Positions 45,917-54,680 of a stretch of 64,000 bases of DNA are shown here, piece by piece (the stretch's first letter is position 1; the number at the start of each line of letters is the position of its first letter). The DNA lies in the NCBI GenBank assembly GCA_023525975.1, contig CM042019.1:79110344-79174343 (forward strand). Direction: 5' to 3'. The position numbers were made by a program, and so were the translations under genes. The notes under the pieces were generated by a model, which was given only the letters and a program-made list of their open reading frames with translations, did no database searches and was not told the origin of the DNA. This DNA is from Smallanthus sonchifolius. Lineage: Eukaryota; Streptophyta; Magnoliopsida; Asterales; Asteraceae.

Positions 45917-47541
45917 TGATGTCGCCCAGACGGTCTATAAAAACTAATAAATAAAACCTAATCTAGACTCCTAAGTAATAAATGGAGTACATATGAACTA
46001 AACCGCACTGACAGGCAAGTGTACCTATCGAGTGTAGCACAGCTTAATGGTAAACCAGATTATCAAACCCTAGAGATACTACTATAGCTAACTAGACTCT
46101 GACTCGGACTAAAGATGATTGATTGGGGGGTTGTTTTCTACACTATTGATTAACTAATAATACCGACTACTAAAGATCGACTCTAACTATCAAACAAGGA
46201 CTCGAGAATATCATAAATGGGAAGAATACCACCTAGGTCGGAATCCTACTTGCAAAGCACAGACTCCTACCGGTTATGGAAACTATGATGGATCTGGGTA
46301 TCTAAGGATAACAACTCTAGCCAACCTAGTGGATCCCTAATCACTCTCAGGGTGTCACCAACTAAGAAACTATAAAGATGCAGTAACTCACCAGATAGTC
46401 AGATTACCTTTCAGTCTCTCCAACAATGATAATGTACCCAAAAGACAAATCACCTCATCAGTCTCAATGTCCACAATACATCAAAGATGCACGTGGTAAT
46501 CTCAGATCAACAAGCTATGACTCGGACTAGCAACAATCACTAAGAACCTAAGGGAACCTCCTCACAGACAATTCACACTCGGAATCCTAATACGAAGACT
46601 AACTGATTACCTCTCACCTTTCAGGTATCGAGATAAGATGAACACTCAGATCTATTGAACTCTTAACTACAGCTCCTATGGCTACTACGTCTAGCAAAAC
46701 ATACAAACACACAGTCTATGATCTAGATATGCTATTCAAACCGAAAGACATTCATAAATAACATACGGAACTTATAATCAATTGCAAAACAGATCTAAAC
46801 ATGTATATTCACCATAATAACCAATCCAAGATCTTTACAAAATCATTAATCCAACATTCGAATCCAAAAACCGATAAAAATCAAGACTTTAACACGTATT
46901 CATCAAAGACACAGGAAGTATTAAAGTTTTAGCCTAGAATCATACTTAAAACATCCATAACAAAAGTAATCAAGTCAAGCATAGGTTCAAACCCAGAAAA
47001 ACAAAGATAAATATTGAATCTTGAAAACCGAATACGCTAATCTAACGAACCCGAAATCCAAAAGCTTTAAACTTGCACTTGATTTCACTACCAAGCTCCC
47101 AAAATCGCCTCTAAGAACTGCTCTGATGGTTGAATGATCGAATTCTTATCACAATAGCCTTCAAATTCTTTTAATTGATCAATTAGGGCTTTTTGTGGAA
47201 TTTTATGGCCCTCGCGTATCGCGAGGCAGTGATGCTGGTCCTTCGCATACCGCGAAGGACAATATAGTCGGGCGCCCTTCTGGCTTTTCTCGCATCCCGC
47301 GAGACATATCTTCTCCTCCTTCGTGTTCCGCGAAGGATTGATTTTCCACATTTTTTTACTTTAATTTCTTGGGACTTTCTCTCTTGCTCGGTTTCTTCGT
47401 GATTTGACTTTATACTTCACACGAGCTCCTGTAAACATAACAAAGACTCAAATGTACACTAAAACGACTAAAAATGAATATGTAACTATCTAAAAATGCA
47501 CGAATACAATGGAATAAAGATGTGTGCTTCGCACTACATCA
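45917..47541 (-). mobile_element. 5' LTR of the Athila-type element
   Basis: 1,625 bp, TGATGT to ACATCA, followed by the TSD AGTAC at 47542. It is colinear with 15804-17436. A U3 palindrome array is at 47210-47337. Confidence 0.92.
47210..47337. promoter_or_regulatory. U3 palindrome array of the Athila 5' LTR
   Basis: CCTCGCGTATCGCGAGG (about 47210-47226), CCTTCGCATACCGCGAAGG (47240-47258), TCTCGCATCCCGCGAGA (47288-47304) and CCTTCGTGTTCCGCGAAGG (47318-47336). The first differs from its partner at 17106 at mirrored arm positions, so the stem is kept. Confidence 0.85.
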
Positions 47542-47945
47542 AGTACCTCTCAATCCTCTTGTGCTCAAGAGTGACCATGTGAGGGCATAAACTAGCAAGC
47601 TCATGGAACCGTATGGCGTAGGCTTTTACGTCGCATCCACTCATGGTGAGGTTCCAAAATTCTACCTCAAGCTTCTGTAGTTCCTTCTTTGGACAAGGTT
47701 TATCTCTCATTAACCTTTTTAATTCTTCCCATGCCATCTGATAAGCAGCATCTACCCCTAATGTTTGAACCTGGGCATTCCACCAAGTGAGGGCTCCATT
47801 CTGGAGAGTGCAGGTCAACCCGTTTCCCTTAAACACAGTTACTGATACGAAAGACAGACTCCATCAAACTAATCCCACTGTTCCTTCGTTGCCGCTGAAA
47901 CTGAGAGGATAGCAGTTTAAGAATGCTTTGTAGGTATATCTTCTC
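47542..47945 (-). pseudogene. gag: gypsy-1 gag, capsid segment
   Basis: The frame 47836-47534 reads MFKGNGLTCTLQNGALTWWN then KELQKLEVEFWNLTMSGCDV and LASLCPHMVTLEHKRIERYL, the Retrotrans_gag capsid core. Upstream, broken by stops, are LNCYPLSFSGNEGTVGLV and MESVFRISNC (to about 47945). The reading is cut by the Athila TSD and resumes at 15803. The N-terminus is missing at the right. Confidence 0.9.
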
Positions 47946-48211
47946 GTTGCATCACCAGTTCCTCTAAGTTAAGGGATTTAGATACTAATAAGAGGTTAGT
48001 ATCTAGACTTAAACTAGATTTGTGTAAAGTAGCTGGAATGCCATAAGAAATGCTATTAATTGAGATGTTGACTTTCAGTATGAATATAGCGGGTAATATC
48101 AAGGAAATAGATAATTAAATGCATTCTTGGCCAAATGTCTTTATATTCTAATTTTCCAGATTATTACTAGTTATACGAATTCAAATATTATACATCTATA
48201 TGTAGGTACAA
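47946..48211. other. Junction between opposed gypsy gag genes, with stem-loops
   Basis: The minus-strand gypsy-1 gag ends on the left and the plus-strand gypsy-3 gag starts on the right. No LTR or PBS is recognisable. TTAGATACTAA (47978-47988) pairs with TTAGTATCTA (47996-48005), and ATCTAG (48001-48006) pairs with CTAGAT (48014-48019). Confidence 0.5.
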
Positions 48212-49348
48212 ATGGCCGGAAGAGGTAGGGGACAAAGAGGTGGAAGAGGTAGGACACCAAATACTAGGTCTCGTACCTGTAATACGACGAATGTTCGAAT
48301 GCTGAACATGAGCAGCATACTGAGGAAGTTATCATGACAGAATCCCAGTTTCAAGGAGTAGTGGCATCTAAGGTCACCCGAGTGCTCCAAAATACTTTAC
48401 CTGGAATCCTAGATGATGCTCTCATAAGGAGAATGTATTCCAATGCATATTGAATTAGAACTGAAGGAGCAAGTGGTGCAATTCCTCAAACAAAAAATAC
48501 TCACCACACTACCCCAGTAGGAAACAATATTGGTACAACCCGAACCTCTAAAACTATTGGAATAACAAACCAGAGCACAGGTGGAAATAATCAATGCTGT
48601 ACTTATAAAAATTTTAGTGACTGTCACCCTAAACCTTTCAACGGCAAGAAGAATGCCATTGCAGCCATGCAATGGATAACTTCTATGGATGCTGTAATCA
48701 AAATGAGTGAATGCAGACTCGACTAGGCAGTAAAATTTGCTACACACTCATTTGAAGAAGATGCACTAAACCAAAGGAGAGGAATATACAGACATGATGA
48801 AATGGGAAGATTTGAAAGCATTGATAGTAAAGAAATACTATCCACATAATGCAGTGGACAAGATTGAGACAGAGTTTCACCGGTTTGAAGTTGGAAACCT
48901 CATCCATCAAGAGTATACCAACAAATTTAATGATATGGCCATACTGGTACCACATCTAGTGACTCCTGAATCTAGGAGGATTAAGTTCTATGTTCAAGGT
49001 TTACCCCCTAAAGTTCGAACCTTAGTGAAGACTACTGCACCTGAAACCATGGATTTAGCGGTACAACTTAGTGCAGTAATGTATGATGAGATAGAAGCTC
49101 AGGAGATGGCTAACAAAAGGAGCTTGGAAAAGACAACCTACGAACCCACAGATAACAAAATCCCAAGAAGAGAAAAAGATAATCCGGGAAGAGGTATACA
49201 AGGGATTACATGCCATAACTGCCAACAAGTGGGACACTTCATAAGAAATTGCCCAAGTATCAAATGTCATAATTGTAACGAATTAGGGCATTTTAAAAGT
49301 AATTTTCCAAAAGCACCTCAAGCAAAAAAACAGGTGGTGGATCCATAG
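48212..49348 (+). pseudogene. gag: gypsy-3 gag
   Basis: The ATG at 48212 begins MAGRGRGQRGGRGRTPNTRS. After a frameshift near 48280 the next frame gives LPGILDDALIRRM, then CTYKNFSDCHPKPFNGKKNA and AMQWITSMDAVIKMSEC. A second shift near 48790 leads to the capsid core (WEDLKALIVKKYYPHNAVDK, LVPHLVTPESRRIKFYVQGL) and two zinc knuckles, CHNCQQVGHFIRNC and CHNCNELGHFKSNF, the latter with its last Cys changed to Phe. The frame ends at 49348. It is diverged from gypsy-1 and gypsy-4 gag, so it is a separate family. Confidence 0.88.
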
Positions 49349-49712
49349 GACGCATATTCATTTTAGGAGGAAGGAAAGAGGGAGAAGAATAGGTATGTCT
49401 CCTATGAAATAAATAATTTATAGAATTATTATTAAAAGCATGAATTAAGAAAAATAGTATCCTTAGCTCTAAGTATGATCATCGTAAATTTCGAGGACGA
49501 AATTTCCTAAAGGAGGGGAGATTTCTCAAAAGAAATACCAAGTACATAGGTCTTAGGTGCAAATAAATCAAATTTCAAGGACTAAAAATGAAAAATTAGA
49601 GAAAATGGTCCATCGGTCTACCGCCAAAAAGGCATTTATGTTTAAAAGCATACATTTTGTTACATATGAATTAGCTATTAATACTATGTAAATATATGTG
49701 CGTGTATAGAAT
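49349..49712 (+). other. gypsy-3 3' remnant with polypurine tract; pol missing
   Basis: A few bases of protease-type reading (GRIFILGG) are followed within 150 bp by the 3' end of a gypsy: CGAGGACGAAATTTCCTAA and the purine tract AGGAGGGGAGA (49510-49521). All of pol is deleted. The expected LTR start TGTRACA is not present after the tract, and the 190 bp to 49712 lead straight into another gag, so the 3' LTR is truncated. Confidence 0.65.
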
Positions 49713-50528
49713 ATGCCTCCAAAAAGGAATACGCGACGCACGAAAGATGAACCAGGAGACGAATCAACAAACCTGGCCTAGATAGTTTCTCAACAACTAA
49801 CCGACGCATTCCCCAACCTAATAGAACAAATCAAGGAAGCTGTGAGGAACGACACTAAAAACGGTGAAGACAGAGGACACAACATCAGAACTAATGGAGA
49901 AACAAATGGTGGAACTGGAAACTGCAAAGGCTGTTTATACAAAGGATTCACCGCATGTAAGCCTAAGGACTTCTATGCCAATGAGGGAGCCATTGGAGCC
50001 CTAAGTTGGATCGAAAAGATGGCCAATGTGATCAAAATAAGTGAATTCATAGATGACCAAAAATGTGAAGTACGCAACTTGCTCGTTCCATGGTAAGGAA
50101 CTCACCTGGTGGAATACCCAACTACAGACTAGAGGAGAAGAAGTGATTGCCTCTATGACCTGGGAGGAACTTAAGGCACTTGTGATGGAGTAATACTGTC
50201 CCAAGAATGAACTCAAGAACTTAGAGGTAGAATTCTAGAACTTAACCATGGTTGGAGTTGAACACCAAGCATACACCAACCGATTCCATGAATTAACTTG
50301 TCTGGTACTGCACATGGCTAACACTGAATCCAAGAGAGTGGAAAGATACATCTATGGACTGACACCTCACATTCGAGGAATGGTCACTTCTAATGAACCA
50401 AGTACTCTGAAGGCATCTATACCGTTGGCTAGATCATTGACTGATGGTGCGGTAAGAGATGGTATGCTGGAAAGGAAAGGGTCTGGAGAAAAGAGAAAGT
50501 GGAATGAAGGAAGCGGGAAGAAGACAGT
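49713..50528 (+). pseudogene. gag: gypsy-4 gag, first part
   Basis: The ATG at 49713 starts MPPKRNTRRTKDEPGDESTN, followed by an in-frame stop. Then come CLYKGFTACKPKDFYANEGA and ALSWIEKMANVIKISEF. A frameshift near 50090 is followed by WWNTQLQTRGEEVIASMTWE and HMANTESKRVERYIYGLTPH, ending in KRKWNEGSGKK at 50528, where solo LTR D is inserted. No 5' LTR or PBS remains upstream. Confidence 0.88.
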
Positions 50529-50931
50529 TGTCACACCCCAACCGGCGACGGAATATGTCGGGGCGGGACATGAAGACTGTTCAAAAGCTCATAATCAAAC
50601 TAAATGGCATAAGTTTACTGAATTGATTTAAAAGTATAAATACACATTTTTCAAATAACAAGGGTAACAATAAATCCAATTTCTTTGTCACTAGGTCCAT
50701 ACGCTACTATGTGATAAACTTGTACATCAAACATTTCCACCTGAAACATGTTGAAAATGAGAGGGTCAACTATAAATAGTTGGTGAGCATACATAGGTTT
50801 AGAAATTCCAAGTAGTTTCAAGTGTTGAATTCAATTCATATGACATATGGTAAATAAGGCATTTTATGGAGAATCTATAGTCAAACTAGGTGTACAATCA
50901 AACCTTGTGACTGAAGGGTATAACCCGTAGG

Positions 50932-51000
50932 TTATCCTAATGAAGGGCATAACAACAAATATTATCCTAATGAAGGGCATAACAACAAGTGTTATCCTAG
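50932..51000. repeat. 34-bp tandem repeat
   Basis: TTATCCTAATGAAGGGCATA followed by ACAACAA occurs twice, with a third partial unit. Confidence 0.8.
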
Positions 51001-52159
51001 TGTAATGTCGGTAACAATCACCCTACCTGGGTGGGTTTGTCAGACACAATAGATCTATTAATGTTACCGTTGGATTGTAAAGAGTTAATGATTGTACTAG
51101 TGTGTCATGTATATGTAGTTCAACTCATAGCATTCAAGCACAAAAGCACAAATTACACAAATGGTCATAATGTAGAATTATATATTGTATTGCAAATAGT
51201 TTTCAATGTAAATCATGCTTCACCACAAAATGTACAAAAATGAAAAAGGGGGCTATGTAAAACTCACCTTGATACTATGACTTAAACTTGAACTAGATCC
51301 TGGGGACAAATGAACCGGATCAATGATGCCCTAATAAATATGATATGTTATTTAATATATAGGAACGATTAAAAGGAATAGGAACGGAACGATTTGGACA
51401 TTATGATTTGGAACGAATGAACGAGAGAATAATAAAGATTTGAATGTTTGATACTAAGTTAAATAAAGTGATAATTTATAAATTGAATTTATAAAAGGGA
51501 CTTGGGTGTTAACAATTAAAATAAAACAAAATCTTAATAAGACAATTAGAGTAAAATAGTATTCAAGATGGAAGATACTACTCATATGGGTATTATTTGA
51601 AGTAGGTAAATAATTTAGTCTTGCGAACTTACTATTTAAGAATACTCCGTGGTTAATTATTAAAAGAATTATTTAACCATATTATTTGTGAAAGATAATA
51701 ATATGATAGATTAATAAAACAATTATTAGATTTATGATATTAATAATACTAATAAATTTGTATTATAGATCATGGTGTTATAAAGGTTTAGGTAAATAGT
51801 ATATAAACTTTTCGTTTAATAAAACTTATTATGTTAACGAAACACGGTCTTTTTTTTATAACTTAAAAAAAACTATATATACAATAATAAGGTTTACGGA
51901 AATGCACTAATGTTTGTCATGTTTTTTAGATATATGTAATGGTGACAAAATAATACGTAAAAATGATGCTCATACTCCATTCGTGATAAATACATTAACA
52001 AGTTGCAAATTTATTATGATAATATTACTCTAAATAATACCTTTGTTTATAGATAAAAAAAAATTAGGATTTTTGTTCATTTTAAAGGTTTATAAGATGA
52101 TTAGTGTTCATGTGTATGAGTGTGCGGTACTATGCTAACCAAGAACAAAAATAAACAGA

Positions 52160-52234
52160 AAAGGGAGGTCTGCGGGCTCGAACCTGTGACCTGCTCCTTG
52201 TTGCGCAAGAACTTTACCATTAGACCAAACCTGC
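52160..52234 (-). other. tRNA-like module in LTR D
   Basis: The sense strand has an A-box-like TGGTCTAATGGTAAAG, a possible anticodon stem (TTCTT with AAGGA around GCGCAAC), the variable segment AGGTCAC, a B-box-like GGTTCGAGCCC (52174-52184) and a TTTT run. The T stem does not pair well, so a functional tRNA is unlikely. It resembles the second half of plant tRNA-Cys by eye. Confidence 0.5.
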
Positions 52235-53216
52235 TAAGTCCGAAAGCAAACGTTATAACCCAAAACATCCTGAATCCCTTCTTCCCTTATCAAACAGATC
52301 GCTAACCAGGGGTTTCCACCAAATACCCTAAATCGATTATGTGGAACAAGATCAAAGGAATGCGAATCACATGCGAAGTATTGGGTTTACCTGGAACCGA
52401 GCTTGGATTTCCGAAAAAGAAGGTGTTTGAGCTCCACCCACCCCCTTGCTGTCGCGGAACCGATAGGGAAGAGATGCAGAGAAAAAAATCAGATTTGAAG
52501 ATCAATTCGAGTTGTAATAGGTTCGTAGAATCCTATAAGATGATTAGGATGCGTTTAACAGTTGTAACCGACGAGATTTATGGGTCTAGGGCTTGCTTTA
52601 CGACATTTTTATAAAGGAAATGATTGGGGGTTTAATTCTTGTAATTAACGAGTGTTAAAGGACGGTTTTAGGTAATAAACGGCGCGTGATTCGGTGGGTA
52701 ACGCGATTTGGATGAATATGGTAATGATTCTTGATTGGAATCGTGTATTTGAGGAGATTAAAATCGATTTTGACTTTCAAAAGTCAAAATCAAATGCATT
52801 TTGGTAAAGAAGAAGAAAGGGTTCAAGGAGGGGTTCAAAAGGGTTCAATGAAATTAGGTGGGTTCAAATGGTTGTTGAGAGGGTTCAAATGACATGAAGG
52901 GTTAAATTCCTATTTAAAATCTAAATGAATCATAATTCTTTCCTTTGTAAAAATCATAAAACTTATATAATAACACCCTATTAGGTTTTAAATTAATTTA
53001 TTTAATTTCAACAAAGTACAAATATATATACCTATGATATAAAAAATGTATATATACAAGAAGAAAAAAAATTAAACAAATCTCAAAACTCTAATTCGTT
53101 ATATGATACTTGACATGATGTAATGTTATAACGTGTTTGAAATAATATGGCAGTCAACGTTATTATTGCACGAAAATGAAATATATAGATTATATGCAAA
53201 AGTCACGGATGTTACA

Positions 53217-53550
53217 ACAATCATTGGGAATAATAAGAAATCGACAACCACTAAGAATTTCGTGGCCGTCACCCGAGACAAGAAACCCTACAACAGCCTT
53301 CTCTCAAATTGCACTAAATGCAATTATCATCACACTGGGAATTGTCTTTCATGCAACAAATGCAGGAGGTCTGGGCATAACGAGAAGTATTGTAGGAACG
53401 ACACTGTAAATCCAAGAGCCCGCTTCGAGTGCGGGAGCCCCGATCATTTCAGAAATGTTTGTCCCAAGCTAAACCGCGAGCAAGAAACACCACAAATCCA
53501 ACTCGTGGGAGAGCCTTTGCCTCAGGAGCAAACGAAGCCTGTCATGACCC
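53217..53550 (+). pseudogene. gag: gypsy-4 gag, zinc-knuckle part
   Basis: Continuing from 50528, the frame reads NKKSTTTKNFVAVTRD, then the Cys/His cluster CTKCNYHHTGNCLSCNKC, and FECGSPDHFRNVCPKLNREQ. It matches the nucleocapsid of gypsy-1 (CNKCNYHHTGTCES). It is cut at about 53550 by the copia-4 LTR; the rest of gypsy-4 would lie beyond the window. Confidence 0.88.
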
Positions 53551-53722
53551 TGTTGAAGCACTTTCCTGTGGCAAACACTCTGGATAGATAGAGCCTTAGT
53601 CTTAGGTTGTCTTGTCTTGTCTTGTTTGTAATTGTCTTTGTATGTAAGAGTCTTTATGTATTAGTTTATCGAGTTGTATTTACTTTTACATATTGAATGT
53701 TGCAAAATTCTCTAAGTGTTTT

Positions 53723-53839
53723 GCGCACTTGTAAGTGCGCAGGAGAAAGCTCCTGCGTACTTAGTAAGTACGAAAGAATAACTTTGCGTACTTGCTAAGT
53801 ACGCAATAGCATTTTGCCTTGCGCACTTGCTAAGGGCGC
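53723..53839. promoter_or_regulatory. LTR palindrome array of copia-4
   Basis: Four units: GCGCACTTGTAAGTGCGC (53723-53740), GCGTACTTAGTAAGTACG (53755-53772), GCGTACTTGCTAAGTACGC (53786-53804) and GCGCACTTGCTAAGGGCGC (53821-53839). The last ends 16 bp before the TATA box. Confidence 0.92.
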
Positions 53840-53854
53840 AGGCATCAGGTCTTG

Positions 53855-53862
53855 TATAAATA
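53855..53862 (+). promoter_or_regulatory. TATA box of the copia-4 LTR
   Basis: TATAAATA in the context CTTGTATAAATAGGAT, the same core as in copia-3 (TATAAATAGG). Confidence 0.75.
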
Positions 53863-54099
53863 GGATAGGTTGATAGAAGTTAAGTACGCAGACATAACAG
53901 CAAATACGCAAATTATAATCTCATTGCTTCTCTCTTTAACCTTCAAGTGTTTATAATACAAAGAACGTTTAAAGTGTTTTCTCTTGTCGGTTTACTTTGT
54001 TTAGCTAGACTCTCCGCCTAGTCACGGGTATTCTGCACCCGGTCCGACTAGGAGACCCACTTGCATGTGACGATCCGCCACACCCGAGGGACCTACAAG

Positions 54100-54111
54100 T
54101 GGTATCATAGC
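54100..54111 (+). other. Primer binding site of copia-4
   Basis: TGGTATCATAGC, one base different from the usual TGGTATCAGAGC, two bases after the LTR end. Confidence 0.82.
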
Positions 54112-54453
54112 ATTGCTCCTGATTTCAAGTGTTGTGAGTGAGTTTGGAGAGTTTCTACCGAGTTTTTACAAGCAAAAAGAGGTATTTTTGTTGATTTTTG
54201 TGATAAAATAGGGGTAGCTCTTGATTTTAAAAGCAAAAATCACTCAAAAACTGATTTTTGTTGTGTATTTGAGTGTTTTGAGCATCAAAGGTTGGTTAGA
54301 AACAAGTTTCTGACCCTTTAGCTCATTTGCATTGATCATCAGTTCAATTTTTACCATCTCTGGCGATTTTCAGGTGACCGGAATAGTTAGGTGAAAGTTG
54401 CCGAAAAGGTGTTGTGCGTACTTACCATTTCTGGCAAAAAGTACAGTTCTGCT

Positions 54454-54578
54454 GCGTACTTGATAAATACGCAAGACTAACCTCCTGCGTACTTACAAGT
54501 GCGCAAGAATGAACTTGTGCGAACTTAAGTTATATCCTGCGTACTTACCATTTCCTCCTGCGTACTTATCAAGTACGC
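54454..54578. promoter_or_regulatory. Palindromes in the copia-4 gag leader
   Basis: GCGTACTTGATAAATACGC (54454-54472), GCGTACTTACAAGTGCGC (54487-54504) and GCGTACTTATCAAGTACGC (54560-54578), plus half sites. They end about 100 bp before the gag ATG. Confidence 0.88.
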
Positions 54579-54680
54579 AAGAGCAAATCTAAATACGCAA
54601 GACCATTTCTCAAGTGCGTAAGGCCAAAATCAAGTGCGCAACTGTGTCTGATTTTTCTGAAATTTGACTAAGTGTTCACT

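Larger units (their letters stand above)
15804..47541 (-). mobile_element. Athila-type Ty3/gypsy element carrying nested insertions
   Basis: The two LTRs (15804-17436 and 45917-47541) start TGATGT and end ACATCA, and are flanked by the same 5 bp, AGTAC (15799-15803 and 47542-47546). This proves a single insertion, despite 28 kb between the LTRs. The remaining internal parts are a tRNA-Asp-type PBS, gag-protease (43153-45708), and the 3' tail with its polypurine tract (17437-17913). Pol is missing, and the gap is filled by copia-2 and everything nested in it. Confidence 0.9.
50529..53216 (-). mobile_element. Solo LTR D (gypsy type)
   Basis: Starts (sense) TGTAACATCCG at 53216 and ends GGGGTGTGACA at 50529. 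Flanks are ACAGT (50524-50528) and ACAAT (53217-53221), a one-mismatch target duplication, and gypsy-4 gag continues across it. Its U5 end aligns in inverted orientation with the U5 end of element A (15443 leftwards), so the two are relatives. It holds a short tandem repeat and a tRNA-like module. Frames such as 51031-51243, 52120-52305 and 52339-52614 have no recognisable content. Confidence 0.82.
53551..54097 (+). mobile_element. 5' LTR of copia-4
   Basis: The right end GGGACCTACA is fixed by the PBS and matches the end of the copia-3 LTR. The left end TGTTGAAGCAC at 53551 is chosen because it follows readable gypsy-4 gag and resembles the TGTTRGG/TGTTGTGG starts of the other copias. GACCC would be the left target duplication; this cannot be checked without the 3' end. 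Confidence 0.7.

Noticed and set aside
52120..52614. Plus-strand frames in LTR D as host exons
   Set aside because: They are antisense to the LTR, overlap the tRNA-like module and show no domain or splice structure.
53133..53216. N-terminal 28 codons of the frame 53133-53591 as part of gypsy-4 gag
   Set aside because: The LTR D border and target duplication place 53133-53216 in the solo LTR; gag resumes only at 53217.
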